Assembly: GCA_031274465.1 (NCBI GenBank)
Contig: JAISQC010000079.1
Span: 1-9,286 of the forward strand
Length of the DNA: 9,286 bases
Direction: 5' to 3'
Source: Synergistaceae bacterium
Lineage (GTDB): Bacteria > Synergistota > Synergistia > Synergistales > Synergistaceae
The notes beneath the pieces were generated by a model. The model did not search any database, was not told where the DNA came from, and saw only the letters and a list, made by a program, of their open reading frames with translations. Of this stretch, positions 1 to 6,299 are shown piece after piece; positions within the stretch are counted from its first letter, which is position 1; each line of letters starts with the position of its first letter. Both the position numbers and the translations under genes were made by a program.

Positions 1-281
1 GAACAGGCCACCGAGCCGGAATCTGACGGCCCCGAAGGGAAAAGCATCACCCCGCCCCCGGAGCTCGCCTCGACGATGACATCAAATTGCCCGCCTTCCG
101 GAACATCGGGGGGCAGCGATATCTCCACCTTCTGCGTAAAGCCCGTTATTACGGGCAGCGCCGAAAAACGCGGGACAACCTTGATTTCTCCGGCGTGAAG
201 CGTCCTCGCATTTAAAACTAAAGCCAGAGTGACTGTACACATGCCGAGAAACATCTTTTTTATGTTTTTAATAAAAATCAT
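1..281 (-). CDS. Secreted protein of unknown function, N-terminal part only
   Basis: An open frame reads leftward from ATG at 281-279 to the window edge without a stop, giving 93 complete codons. The N-terminus is a clear Sec signal peptide: a basic start (MIFIKNIKK), a hydrophobic core (residues about 10-24) and a probable cleavage after TLHA (about residue 30). Cys15 is not in a good lipobox. The mature part is rich in Val, Ile, Pro, Gly and Ser, with alternating hydrophobic residues such as KVEISLPPDVPEGGQFDVIV. That suggests a beta-sandwich domain of an exported or surface protein, but I recognise no family. AAAGGA lies 13 nt upstream of the ATG, which is longer than ideal. Met10 and Met14 are alternative starts, but they would remove the basic n-region. 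The gene diverges from the next gene to the right. I am confident of the coding call and the export signal; the function is unknown. Confidence 0.72.
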   Translation of the reverse strand, partial: MIFIKNIKKMFLGMCTVTLALVLNARTLHAGEIKVVPRFSALPVITGFTQKVEISLPPDVPEGGQFDVIVEASSGGGVMLFPSGPSDSGSVAC

Positions 282-323
282 ACAAAAATTCCAATCCTTT
301 CAGAAAAGCGATCCGTGGCCTAA

Positions 324-329
324 ATTATA
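324..329 (-). promoter_or_regulatory. Possible -10 box for the leftward secreted-protein gene
   Basis: Read on the minus strand, this is a perfect TATAAT. Transcription would start near 317 and give a leader of about 36 nt before the ATG at 281. No good -35 lies at the usual spacing: TTGACT at 359-354 (minus) is 24 bp away, which is too far. The box match is seen; promoter activity is inferred. Confidence 0.4.
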
Positions 330-377
330 CGTTATTTTTCGTAAAACATACCTAGTCAAAATCTACCAAACTAAGTT

Positions 378-399
378 TATAATATAACTATAATATAAC
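378..399. repeat. Perfect 11-bp tandem repeat TATAATATAAC x2 in a divergent promoter region
   Basis: TATAATATAAC occurs at 378-388 and again, directly abutting, at 389-399. On the plus strand each copy contains TATAAT. The second (389-394) would start transcription near 401, about 52 nt before the ATG at 453. On the minus strand the same bases read TGTTATATTATA (400-389), an extended -10-like string for the leftward gene. No -35 box is convincing in either direction. The 11-bp period is about one helical turn, so the repeat could equally be a pair of operator half-sites. It is a promoter region by position and composition; direction and regulator are unresolved. Confidence 0.55.
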
Positions 400-452
400 A
401 GATTTGAATGTTTTTAAAAATCGTGAATCGGAACATTGGAGGCGCTGGCGGT

Positions 453-761
453 ATGGTAATAACCATCGACATATTGAAAAAGATCAACAGTTCTATCGCT
501 TCGGGCAGTTTCATGACCATGCGCGAGCTGGCGTGCGACTGCTACCTCGACGAAAAAATCCTCGAAAGGATATTCGGCAGCCTCGAGCAGCCGGTGCGCT
601 CGATGGGATTGTTTTTCTCCACCATCAACCAATACATTGCCGAGATGCAAAAGAGGGTCAAAATGCTGAACGAGTGCTACACGGCGGTTCAAAAGGCTCA
701 GATAGCCGGCTCGGCGATAAAGGCCACGCAAAAAAACCCCGACCCACCCATAATCTGGTAA
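453..761 (+). CDS. Small mainly helical protein of unknown function (102 aa)
   Basis: I chose ATG 453 because GGAGG at 438-442 lies 10 nt upstream. The frame opens earlier at ATG 408, but that codon has no ribosome binding site and sits only about 7 nt from the likely transcription start. The protein begins MVITIDILKKINSS. Residues about 21-50 (MTMRELACDCYLDEKILERI onward) resemble a helix-turn-helix, as in small winged-helix proteins, but I would not assign DNA binding from this. The rest is two amphipathic helices ending in a basic, proline-containing tail (ATQKNPDPPIIW). Codon use and GC content match the neighbouring genes. A longer overlapping +1 frame (404-937) is rich in Arg and His and is a shadow. 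The gene is transcribed toward nifJ but separated from it by 273 nt with a new promoter-like region, so cotranscription is uncertain. Confidence 0.66.
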   Translation: MVITIDILKKINSSIASGSFMTMRELACDCYLDEKILERIFGSLEQPVRSMGLFFSTINQYIAEMQKRVKMLNECYTAVQKAQIAGSAIKATQKNPDPPIIW

Positions 762-913
762 ATCGAAAACAGACGGAGCGACGGCGCTGGGGCCTCGACG
801 GGGTTCCCATATTGCGCGATTGCATGCGCTTACGCCCTATTCCCCGGACCAAACGTTACATCGCAAATAAAAATTGGACTGAAGTAAAATCAAACGCTTC
901 ATTAGCGGCTATC

Positions 914-941
914 TATTATAATATTGTTATATTATAATATT
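914..941 (+). promoter_or_regulatory. nifJ promoter region with two 12-bp AT repeats
   Basis: This is the only AT-rich island in the 273-nt gap before nifJ. TATTATAATATT occurs twice, at 914-925 and 930-941 (16-bp period), and each copy contains a 10-bp palindrome, TATTATAATA. Candidate -10 boxes are TATAAT at 917-922, TATAAT at 933-938, and TATATT at 928-933, which has an extended TG at 925-926. No -35 box is good at the matching distances. TGTTAT (925-930) and ATAACA (945-950) also form a 6-bp inverted repeat with a 14-nt spacer, a possible operator over the start point. Transcription from here would give a leader of about 90 nt. The repeats are seen; promoter and operator roles are inferred. 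Confidence 0.5.
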
Positions 942-989
942 CTGATAACAGTGGCGCGCCAGCGGCGTGATGTCTGTTTTTCAATCTGC

Positions 990-1011
990 CCCGAAGATAC
1001 GGACCTTCGGG
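990..1011 (+). promoter_or_regulatory. Leader hairpin just upstream of the nifJ ribosome binding site
   Basis: CCCGAAG (990-996) and CTTCGGG (1005-1011) form a perfect 7-bp stem with an 8-nt loop. The stem ends 8 nt before the GGAGG at 1020-1024. No T-run follows, so it is not an intrinsic terminator. It could stabilise the mRNA 5' end or tune initiation; this is inference. Confidence 0.42.
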
Positions 1012-1034
1012 AATTTATGGGAGGAAATGAAGCC

Positions 1035-4000
1035 ATGTCAACCAGAACCAATGTAACCCTGGACGGCAACGAGGCCGCGGCCTACGTTGCGCACGCAACG
1101 AACGAGGTAATATCCATCTATCCGATAACTCCTTCGTCGAACATGGGAGAATGGGCCGATCAGTGGAGCTCCGAGGGGCGCCCAAACATATGGGGCACCA
1201 TCCCGAGCGTGGTTGAAATGCAGAGCGAGGCCGGCGCAAGCGGCGCTTACCACGGCGCTCTCCAGACAGGCGCGCTGGGGACCACGTTCACTGCGTCACA
1301 GGGGCTCCTGCTGATGATCCCGAACATGTTCAAGATCGCAGGAGAACTCACAAGCACGGTCATGCACGTTTCCGCACGCACCGTGGCGGCACACGCCCTG
1401 TCGATCTTCGGGGACCACTCCGACGTCATGGCGGCCCGCTCGACAGGCTGGGCGATGCTCTGTTCCAGCTCGGTGCAGGAGATAATGGATATGGCCCTGA
1501 TCTCGCAGATGGCCACGCTCGAGGGGCGGGTTCCGATCCTGCATTTCTTCGACGGCTTCCGCACGAGCCATGAGGTCATGAAAGTCGAATCGCTGTCCTA
1601 CGACGACATGCGCGCGCTCATCGACCTAGGCCTGGTGCACGAGCACAGGGCGCGCGGCCTGACCCCCGATAAGCCGGTGTTGCGGGGGACCGCTCAGAAC
1701 CCCGATACGTTCTTCCAGTCTCGCGAAGCGTGCACGCCCTATTTCAACGCAATGCCCAGCATCGTGCAGCGCGCCATGAACAAGTTCGCCAACCGCGTGG
1801 GGCGCAGCTATCATCTATTCGACTACTACGGCGCCCACGACGCGAAGCGCGTCATAGTCATGATGGGAAGCGGCGCATACGTCGCCCGCGAGGCCGTGGA
1901 GCACATGGTGGCTAAGGGCGAGCGCGTGGGCCTTTTGATAGTCCGCCTGTACCGCCCGTTCGACATCGGGATTTTCCTGAACTCGCTTCCGGCGACAGTT
2001 GTCTCCGTCGCGGTCCTGGACCGCTGCAAGGACGCTGCGGCGCCTGGCGAGCCGCTTTATATGGACGTGGTGCAGGCGCTTTCGAGCCGTCCCGACGTAG
2101 CGGTGACGGGCGGGCGCTATGGCCTGTCCTCGAAGGATTTTACGCCAGCGATGGTAAAAGCCGTCTTCGACGAGCTCATCACGCTAAAGCCGAAAAACAG
2201 CTTCACGGTCGGCATCGAGGACGACATATCCTTCAGCAGCCTGAATTTCGACAAGGAGTGGACGACCGAAGACCCCAAGTGCGTTCGCTGCCTTTTCTAC
2301 GGCCTAGGCGCCGACGGAACGGTCGGGGCGAACAAAAACTCCATCAAGATCATCGGCGAGGACACGGACAATTACGCCCAAGGCTATTTCGAGTACGACT
2401 CGAAAAAATCCGGCGGCATCACGACCAGCCACCTGCGTTTCGGCCCGAACCCCATTTACGCCTCCTATTTCATCCATCACGCAAATTTCATAGCCTGCCA
2501 CCAATTCTCGTTCCTCGAGAGGTATGACATGCTGAAAAACGCCGTGGACGGCGCCACGTTCCTCATAAACAGCCCTTACGGGAAGGACGAGGTTTGGGAC
2601 CATATACCGCTCAAAGTGCAGCGCCAGATAATCGACAAAAAGATCAAGCTCTACACCATCGACGCCATAACGATAGCCAGGGAAACTGGCATGGGCGGAA
2701 GGATAAACACGATCATGCAGACGTGCTTCTTCGCGATCAGCGGCGTTCTTCCGAAGGAAGAGGCTATCGGCGCGATAAAGAAGTCCATCAAGAAGACATA
2801 CGGGCGCAAGGGCGATGAGGTGGTGAAGAAGAACATCGAGGCTGTCGATTCCACCCTCGCCAATCTGTTCGAGGTAAAAATCCCAGCCGAAGCTTCGGCC
2901 AAATTCGACGTAAGGGACGCCGTGGCTCCCGATTCGCCGGATTTCGTGCGCCGCGTGCTGGCCCCGATGATGATAAACGAAGGCGACTCGCTCCCCGTGT
3001 CCGCCATGCCCGAAGACGGCAACTACCCAACGGGGACGACCCAGTACGAAAAGCGCAACGTGGCGATAGACATACCGGCCTGGGACCCCGACACCTGCAT
3101 ACAGTGCGGAAAATGCGCTCTGGTCTGCCCGCACGCCACAATCCGATCCAAGGTCTATGACAGCGGGCTTTTGAAAGACGCTCCGGCGACGTTCAAATCC
3201 AAAGACGCTAACTGGAAGAATTTCGCCGGCATGAAATACACTGTGCAGATCGCCCCGGAGGACTGCATAGGCTGCGGCCTTTGCGTCTTCAACTGCCCGG
3301 CGAAGAACAAAACCGACCCCTCCAAAAAGGCGATCAATATGGCCGAACAGCTTCCCCTGAGGGAGGCGGAAAGGGACAACTGGAATTTCTTCCTCGGAAT
3401 TCCAGACGTGAACCGCAACGAGCTGAACCACTCCTCTGTCAAGGACGTGCAGCTCCTGCACCCCCTCTTCGAGTTCTCCGGCGCGTGCGGGGGCTGCGGC
3501 GAGACCCCGTACATCAAGCTTCTGTCCAGCCTCTTTGGCGACAGGGCGCTCATCGCGAACGCCACTGGATGCAGCTCCATATACGGAGGGAACCTGCCGA
3601 CGACGCCGTGGACGTACAACAGCGACGGCAAAGGGCCTGCGTGGAACAACTCGCTGTTCGAGGACGCGGCCGAGTTCGGCCTTGGCTACAGGCTCACGCT
3701 CGACAAGCACCGCGAATTTGCTGTGGAGCTGCTGCAAAAACTGTCCAGCGACATAGGCCCGGACCTCGCCAGGAAGATAACGGACGCCGTTCAGACGACC
3801 GAAAAGGAAATCAACGAACAGCGCAAGAATGTCGAGCTGCTGAAGGAGAAACTGTCGTGGATGGACTCCCCCGATGCCATCGAGCTTCTGAGCGTCGCGG
3901 ATTCACTGGTCAAAAAGAGCGTATGGCTGATAGGAGGCGACGGGTGGGCGTACGACATCGGCTACGGCGGCCTCGACCACGTGCTTGCAAGCGGGCGCAA

Positions 4001-4571
4001 CGTCAACATACTGGTCCTCGACACCGAGGTGTACTCCAACACCGGCGGCCAGATGTCCAAATCGACCCCGCGCGGCGCCGTCGCGAAGTTTGCGGCTGGG
4101 GGAAAGAAAGCCGGCAAGAAAGACCTCGCCCTCATGGCGATGTCGTATGGGTCAGTATACGTCGGTCGGGTGGCGATGGGCGCGAACGACGCGCATACCG
4201 TAAAGACGTTCCTGGAGGCCGAGGCATACAACGGCACCTCGATAATAATCGCATACAGCCACTGCATCGCCCACGGCATCGAGATGAACCACGGCTTGGA
4301 GCAGCAGAAAAAGGCTGTCGATTCCGGGCACTGGATATTGATGCGATATAACCCGACGCTCGCGTCAGAGGGCAAAAACCCTCTTTTAATAGACAGCAAG
4401 GCAGCGACGCTTCCTCTTTCCGAATACATCTATCAGGAGGTCCGCTACAAGGCGCTCCAGAAATCCAACCCGTCGGCGGCGGCCGAGCTGCTGGCCGAGG
4501 AGGAGCGCGAGCTGAAAATGAAGTGGCGCTTCTATCAGCACATGGCAGCTATGGATTATTCGGAGAAATAA
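1035..4571 (+). CDS. nifJ: Pyruvate:ferredoxin (flavodoxin) oxidoreductase, single-chain
   Basis: This enzyme oxidises pyruvate with CoA to acetyl-CoA and CO2 and reduces ferredoxin or flavodoxin, using thiamine pyrophosphate (TPP) and three [4Fe-4S] clusters in the cytoplasm. The 1178-aa product has the full domain order. The N-terminal pyruvate domain contains YPITPSS (Thr32), Glu65 and Arg115, matching Thr31, Glu64 and Arg114 of Desulfovibrio africanus. Domains II and III (about 260-630) follow. A two-cluster ferredoxin domain has Cys688/691/694/698 and Cys744/747/750/754. The C-terminal TPP domain has the proximal-cluster cysteines 818, 821, 846 and 1077, GDG at 968-970 and NTGGQ from 1002. 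It lacks the C-terminal extension (domain VII) of the 1232-aa D. africanus enzyme, which is linked there to oxygen stability. ATG 1035 is chosen because GGAGG at 1020-1024 is 10 nt upstream; the frame is open back to 924. A strong terminator follows, so the gene is probably monocistronic. Confidence 0.97.
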   Translation: MSTRTNVTLDGNEAAAYVAHATNEVISIYPITPSSNMGEWADQWSSEGRPNIWGTIPSVVEMQSEAGASGAYHGALQTGALGTTFTASQGLLLMIPNMFKIAGELTSTVMHVSARTVAAHALSIFGDHSDVMAARSTGWAMLCSSSVQEIMDMALISQMATLEGRVPILHFFDGFRTSHEVMKVESLSYDDMRALIDLGLVHEHRARGLTPDKPVLRGTAQNPDTFFQSREACTPYFNAMPSIVQRAMNKFANRVGRSYHLFDYYGAHDAKRVIVMMGSGAYVAREAVEHMVAKGERVGLLIVRLYRPFDIGIFLNSLPATVVSVAVLDRCKDAAAPGEPLYMDVVQALSSRPDVAVTGGRYGLSSKDFTPAMVKAVFDELITLKPKNSFTVGIEDDISFSSLNFDKEWTTEDPKCVRCLFYGLGADGTVGANKNSIKIIGEDTDNYAQGYFEYDSKKSGGITTSHLRFGPNPIYASYFIHHANFIACHQFSFLERYDMLKNAVDGATFLINSPYGKDEVWDHIPLKVQRQIIDKKIKLYTIDAITIARETGMGGRINTIMQTCFFAISGVLPKEEAIGAIKKSIKKTYGRKGDEVVKKNIEAVDSTLANLFEVKIPAEASAKFDVRDAVAPDSPDFVRRVLAPMMINEGDSLPVSAMPEDGNYPTGTTQYEKRNVAIDIPAWDPDTCIQCGKCALVCPHATIRSKVYDSGLLKDAPATFKSKDANWKNFAGMKYTVQIAPEDCIGCGLCVFNCPAKNKTDPSKKAINMAEQLPLREAERDNWNFFLGIPDVNRNELNHSSVKDVQLLHPLFEFSGACGGCGETPYIKLLSSLFGDRALIANATGCSSIYGGNLPTTPWTYNSDGKGPAWNNSLFEDAAEFGLGYRLTLDKHREFAVELLQKLSSDIGPDLARKITDAVQTTEKEINEQRKNVELLKEKLSWMDSPDAIELLSVADSLVKKSVWLIGGDGWAYDIGYGGLDHVLASGRNVNILVLDTEVYSNTGGQMSKSTPRGAVAKFAAGGKKAGKKDLALMAMSYGSVYVGRVAMGANDAHTVKTFLEAEAYNGTSIIIAYSHCIAHGIEMNHGLEQQKKAVDSGHWILMRYNPTLASEGKNPLLIDSKAATLPLSEYIYQEVRYKALQKSNPSAAAELLAEEERELKMKWRFYQHMAAMDYSEK

Positions 4572-4593
4572 TCGGTTTCGGCAAATTGTCAGG

Positions 4594-4625
4594 CTGCGGG
4601 GCGGCAACCGCCCCGCAGTTTTTTT
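4594..4625 (+). terminator. Strong intrinsic terminator of nifJ
   Basis: CTGCGGGGCGG (4594-4604) pairs perfectly with CCGCCCCGCAG (4608-4618) across a CAA loop and is followed by seven T (4619-4625). It begins 22 nt after the nifJ stop codon. This is a textbook rho-independent terminator. Confidence 0.93.
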
Positions 4626-4646
4626 GCGACACGCAGTTTTTTTGCG
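4614..4646 (+). repeat. 15-bp direct repeat duplicating the terminator tail
   Basis: CGCAGTTTTTTTGCG occurs at 4614-4628 and again at 4632-4646, with an 18-bp period and ACA between the copies. The first copy is the end of the terminator's 3' arm plus its T-run. The second supplies another seven-T run (4637-4643) without the GC-rich stem. It looks like a small local duplication and may give a back-up release site. Confidence 0.7.
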
Positions 4647-4649
4647 TGC

Positions 4650-4678
4650 TTGCGCAAGGCGCGAAAGTGTGGTATTGT
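4650..4678 (+). promoter_or_regulatory. Candidate promoter of the rpsB cluster
   Basis: TTGCGC (4650-4655) and TATTGT (4673-4678) are separated by exactly 17 bp, and TG at 4670-4671 gives an extended -10. The start point would be near 4685, about 100 nt before the rpsB start codon. It lies directly after the nifJ terminator, where a new promoter is needed. The match to consensus is moderate; activity is inferred. Confidence 0.55.
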
Positions 4679-4682
4679 ATTT

Positions 4683-4761
4683 TCCGCCAAAACACACGCC
4701 GAAGGACCGGCATTTCTGTCGCCGCAGATGCGGTGGGCTTGTTCGGGAAGATTTCGGCGGA
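4683..4761 (+). promoter_or_regulatory. Foldable rpsB leader, possible S2 autoregulatory site
   Basis: TCCGCC (4683-4688) can pair with GGCGGA (4756-4761). It would enclose two hairpins: GCCG/CGGC (4698-4701 with 4708-4711) and CGCCGC/GCGGTG (4720-4725 with 4730-4735, AGAT loop, one G-T pair). The closing helix ends 9 nt before the AGGAGG of rpsB. In several bacteria S2 represses rpsB-tsf through its leader. I do not recognise a catalogued motif here, and random GC-rich RNA also folds. Confidence 0.38.
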
Positions 4762-4770
4762 GGAAAAAAC

Positions 4771-4776
4771 AGGAGG
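4771..4776 (+). promoter_or_regulatory. rpsB: Shine-Dalgarno site that sets the TTG start of rpsB
   Basis: AGGAGG lies 8 nt before TTG at 4785. The next in-frame ATG (4800) would be 23 nt away. The protein starting at TTG begins MGVVNMKQLLE, which matches the usual S2 N-terminus. Confidence 0.88.
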
Positions 4777-4784
4777 TAATAAAA

Positions 4785-5630
4785 TTGGGCGTAGTCAACA
4801 TGAAGCAACTGTTGGAGTGCGGCGTTCACTTCGGCCATCAGACCCGCAGATGGAACCCGAAGATGAAGCCGTATATTTTTACCGAACGGAACGGCATCTA
4901 CATCATCGATCTTCAGAAGACCGTGAAGGGGCTCGAGCGGGCCTACGATTTCGTCCGCGAGACATCGAAAGGCAACGGGAGCGTCCTCTTCGTGGGGACA
5001 AAGCGCCAGGCTCAGGACCCGATCCGCGACGAGGCGGTGCGGTGCGGGCAGTTTTTCATCAACCAGAGGTGGCTTGGCGGGCTTCTGACAAATTTCGCGA
5101 CTATCCGAAAGCGCGTAAACCGCATGGTCGAACTTGCCGCGATGGACGCGGACGGCTCCATCAACAAATACCCGAAAAAAGAAGTGATAAAGCTCCACAA
5201 GGAAAGGGACAAGCTCGAAAAATCGCTGTCTGGAATAAAGGACATGAAGGAAGTCCCTTCCGCGCTGTTCGTCATAGACCCGCGCAGGGAGACGATAGCA
5301 GTGCTGGAGGCCCGCAAGCTCGGCATCCCTGTGATAGCCATCGTAGACACCAACTGCGACCCGGAGGTGATCGACTACCCAATACCGGGGAACGACGACG
5401 CCATCAGGGCGATAGAGCTGATAGTAAACCTGATGTCCAGCGCCTTCATCGAAGGGCGCCAGGGAGTCGATGGAATGCCGGCCTCCGCAGGCGAAGAAGA
5501 CGAAGAGCCAACCGCGAACGATGAGACCATCGTGATACGCGAAAAGCTCGACGACGCGTACTCCGAGGTCGGCGAGAAAGTCGCGAATCAGGAACTCGAA
5601 GAACGCAAAGGCTGGAAGGAGTCGGTATAA
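4785..5630 (+). CDS. rpsB: 30S ribosomal protein S2
   Basis: S2 binds late to the 30S subunit and is needed for S1 attachment in many bacteria. The 281-aa product has the first S2 signature (VHFGHQTRRWNPKM, residues 14-27, then PYIFTERNGIYIIDLQKT). The second is visible as PSALFVIDPRRETIAVLEAR followed by LGIPVIAIVDTNCDPEVIDY. The start is TTG, fixed by AGGAGG 8 nt upstream. S2 proteins are usually about 230-260 aa; this one has an extra C-terminal tail of about 50 residues. The tail is very acidic at first (GEEDEEPTANDE) and then mixed-charge and helical, ending KGWKESV. Tsf follows after 1 nt, so the two are translationally close and almost certainly cotranscribed. A candidate promoter and foldable leader precede it. 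Confidence 0.97.
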   Translation: MGVVNMKQLLECGVHFGHQTRRWNPKMKPYIFTERNGIYIIDLQKTVKGLERAYDFVRETSKGNGSVLFVGTKRQAQDPIRDEAVRCGQFFINQRWLGGLLTNFATIRKRVNRMVELAAMDADGSINKYPKKEVIKLHKERDKLEKSLSGIKDMKEVPSALFVIDPRRETIAVLEARKLGIPVIAIVDTNCDPEVIDYPIPGNDDAIRAIELIVNLMSSAFIEGRQGVDGMPASAGEEDEEPTANDETIVIREKLDDAYSEVGEKVANQELEERKGWKESV

Positions 5631-5631
5631 T

Positions 5632-6222
5632 ATGGCAGTGGACACTGAGGCCGTAAAGGAACTGCGCTCCCGCACCGGCGCGGGCATGATGGACTGCCGG
5701 AACGCGCTCGCGGAGTGCGGCGACATTGAAAAGGCCATAGACTACCTTCGCGAGAAGGGCTTGGCGAAAGCGGCAAAAAAAGCAAGCCGGGCTGCGGAGC
5801 AGGGAAGCGTTTTCAGCTACATCCACACGAACAACAAGATAGGCGTGCTGCTTGAGCTCAACTGCGAAACCGACTTCGTGGCGAAGACCGACGAGTTCAA
5901 GACTCTTGGCCATGAACTGTGCATGCAGATAGCCGCGGCAAGCCCCCTTTATATCTCCGAGCAGGACGTCCCGGCCGGAGACCTCGAGCGGGAAAAGGAG
6001 ATTTACCGCAAACAAGCGCTCGAAGAGGGCAAGCCTGAGGCAATAGTCGACAGGATCGCCGATGGCAAGATAGCCGCTTTCTACCAGGACAACTGTCTTC
6101 TCGAACAAAACTATATACGCGACCCAAAGGTAAAGATAAAAGACCTCATCGTCGCCGACATAGCGAAAATGGGGGAAAACATCGTGGTTCGCAGGATGGC
6201 GAGATTTGCGATAGGGGCATAG
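5632..6222 (+). CDS. tsf: Translation elongation factor Ts, short form
   Basis: EF-Ts is the guanine nucleotide exchange factor that regenerates EF-Tu-GTP during elongation. The N-terminal three-helix domain has the signature LRSRTGAGMMDCRNAL (residues 11-26), and the core has ETDFVA with Asp81-Phe82, the pair that intrudes at the EF-Tu Mg site. At 196 aa it is the compact type with one core subdomain, the length of the Thermus protein, compared with 283 aa in E. coli. It is complete at both ends and not a truncation: it ends in the conserved region GENIVVRRMARFAIG. ATG 5632 has AAGGAG (5616-5621) inside the end of rpsB, 10 nt upstream, and only one base separates it from the rpsB stop. A terminator-like hairpin follows. 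Confidence 0.97.
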   Translation: MAVDTEAVKELRSRTGAGMMDCRNALAECGDIEKAIDYLREKGLAKAAKKASRAAEQGSVFSYIHTNNKIGVLLELNCETDFVAKTDEFKTLGHELCMQIAAASPLYISEQDVPAGDLEREKEIYRKQALEEGKPEAIVDRIADGKIAAFYQDNCLLEQNYIRDPKVKIKDLIVADIAKMGENIVVRRMARFAIGA

Positions 6223-6245
6223 ACATAAGGATGTTTTTTTAAGAA

Positions 6246-6273
6246 GCGGGGGATTTTAATCCCTCGTTTTTTT
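6246..6273 (+). terminator. Intrinsic terminator between tsf and pyrH
   Basis: GCGGGGGAT (6246-6254) pairs with ATCCCTCGT (6259-6267), with two G-T pairs and a TTTA loop. T at 6267-6273 gives a seven-T run. It ends 26 nt before the chosen pyrH start. E. coli also has a terminator between rpsB-tsf and pyrH. Leakage into pyrH-frr is likely because no clear pyrH promoter is visible after it. Confidence 0.75.
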
Positions 6274-6286
6274 ATGTATGGCCCAT

Positions 6287-6291
6287 GGGGG
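6287..6291 (+). promoter_or_regulatory. pyrH: Degenerate Shine-Dalgarno site favouring a GTG start for pyrH
   Basis: GGGGG, continuing as GGGGGTG, matches the AGGAGGTG consensus with one mismatch. It lies 8 nt before GTG 6300. The upstream in-frame ATG (6285) overlaps it and has only T-rich sequence before it. Confidence 0.55.
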
Positions 6292-6299
6292 TGGAGAAA

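Noticed and set aside
762..900. Terminator or small RNA after the gene at 453-761
   Set aside because: GC-rich segments such as the one around 790-808 do not form a clean stem with a T-run.
404..937. 177-codon plus-strand frame overlapping the small gene at 453-761
   Set aside because: It is rich in Arg, His and Asn, has a TTG start with no ribosome binding site and runs into the nifJ promoter. The 453-761 frame has the better start and composition.
952..961. 10-bp palindrome TGGCGCGCCA in the nifJ leader
   Set aside because: It has no loop for an RNA hairpin and short GC palindromes are expected in this base composition; too little to call an operator.
924..1034. N-terminal extension of NifJ upstream of ATG 1035
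   Set aside because: The extra residues contain the promoter repeats and the ribosome binding site in DNA, and the family starts at about MSTRTNVTLDGNEAAAYVA.
2304..3737. 477-codon open frame on the minus strand inside nifJ
   Set aside because: It lies wholly antisense to conserved oxidoreductase domains, has no recognisable motif and is rich in Val, Arg and His, as expected for a shadow frame in GC-rich DNA.
4386..5738. 450-codon minus-strand open frame spanning the end of nifJ, the terminator, rpsB and the start of tsf
   Set aside because: It crosses a strong terminator and a promoter and is antisense to three well-identified genes. It is a shadow.
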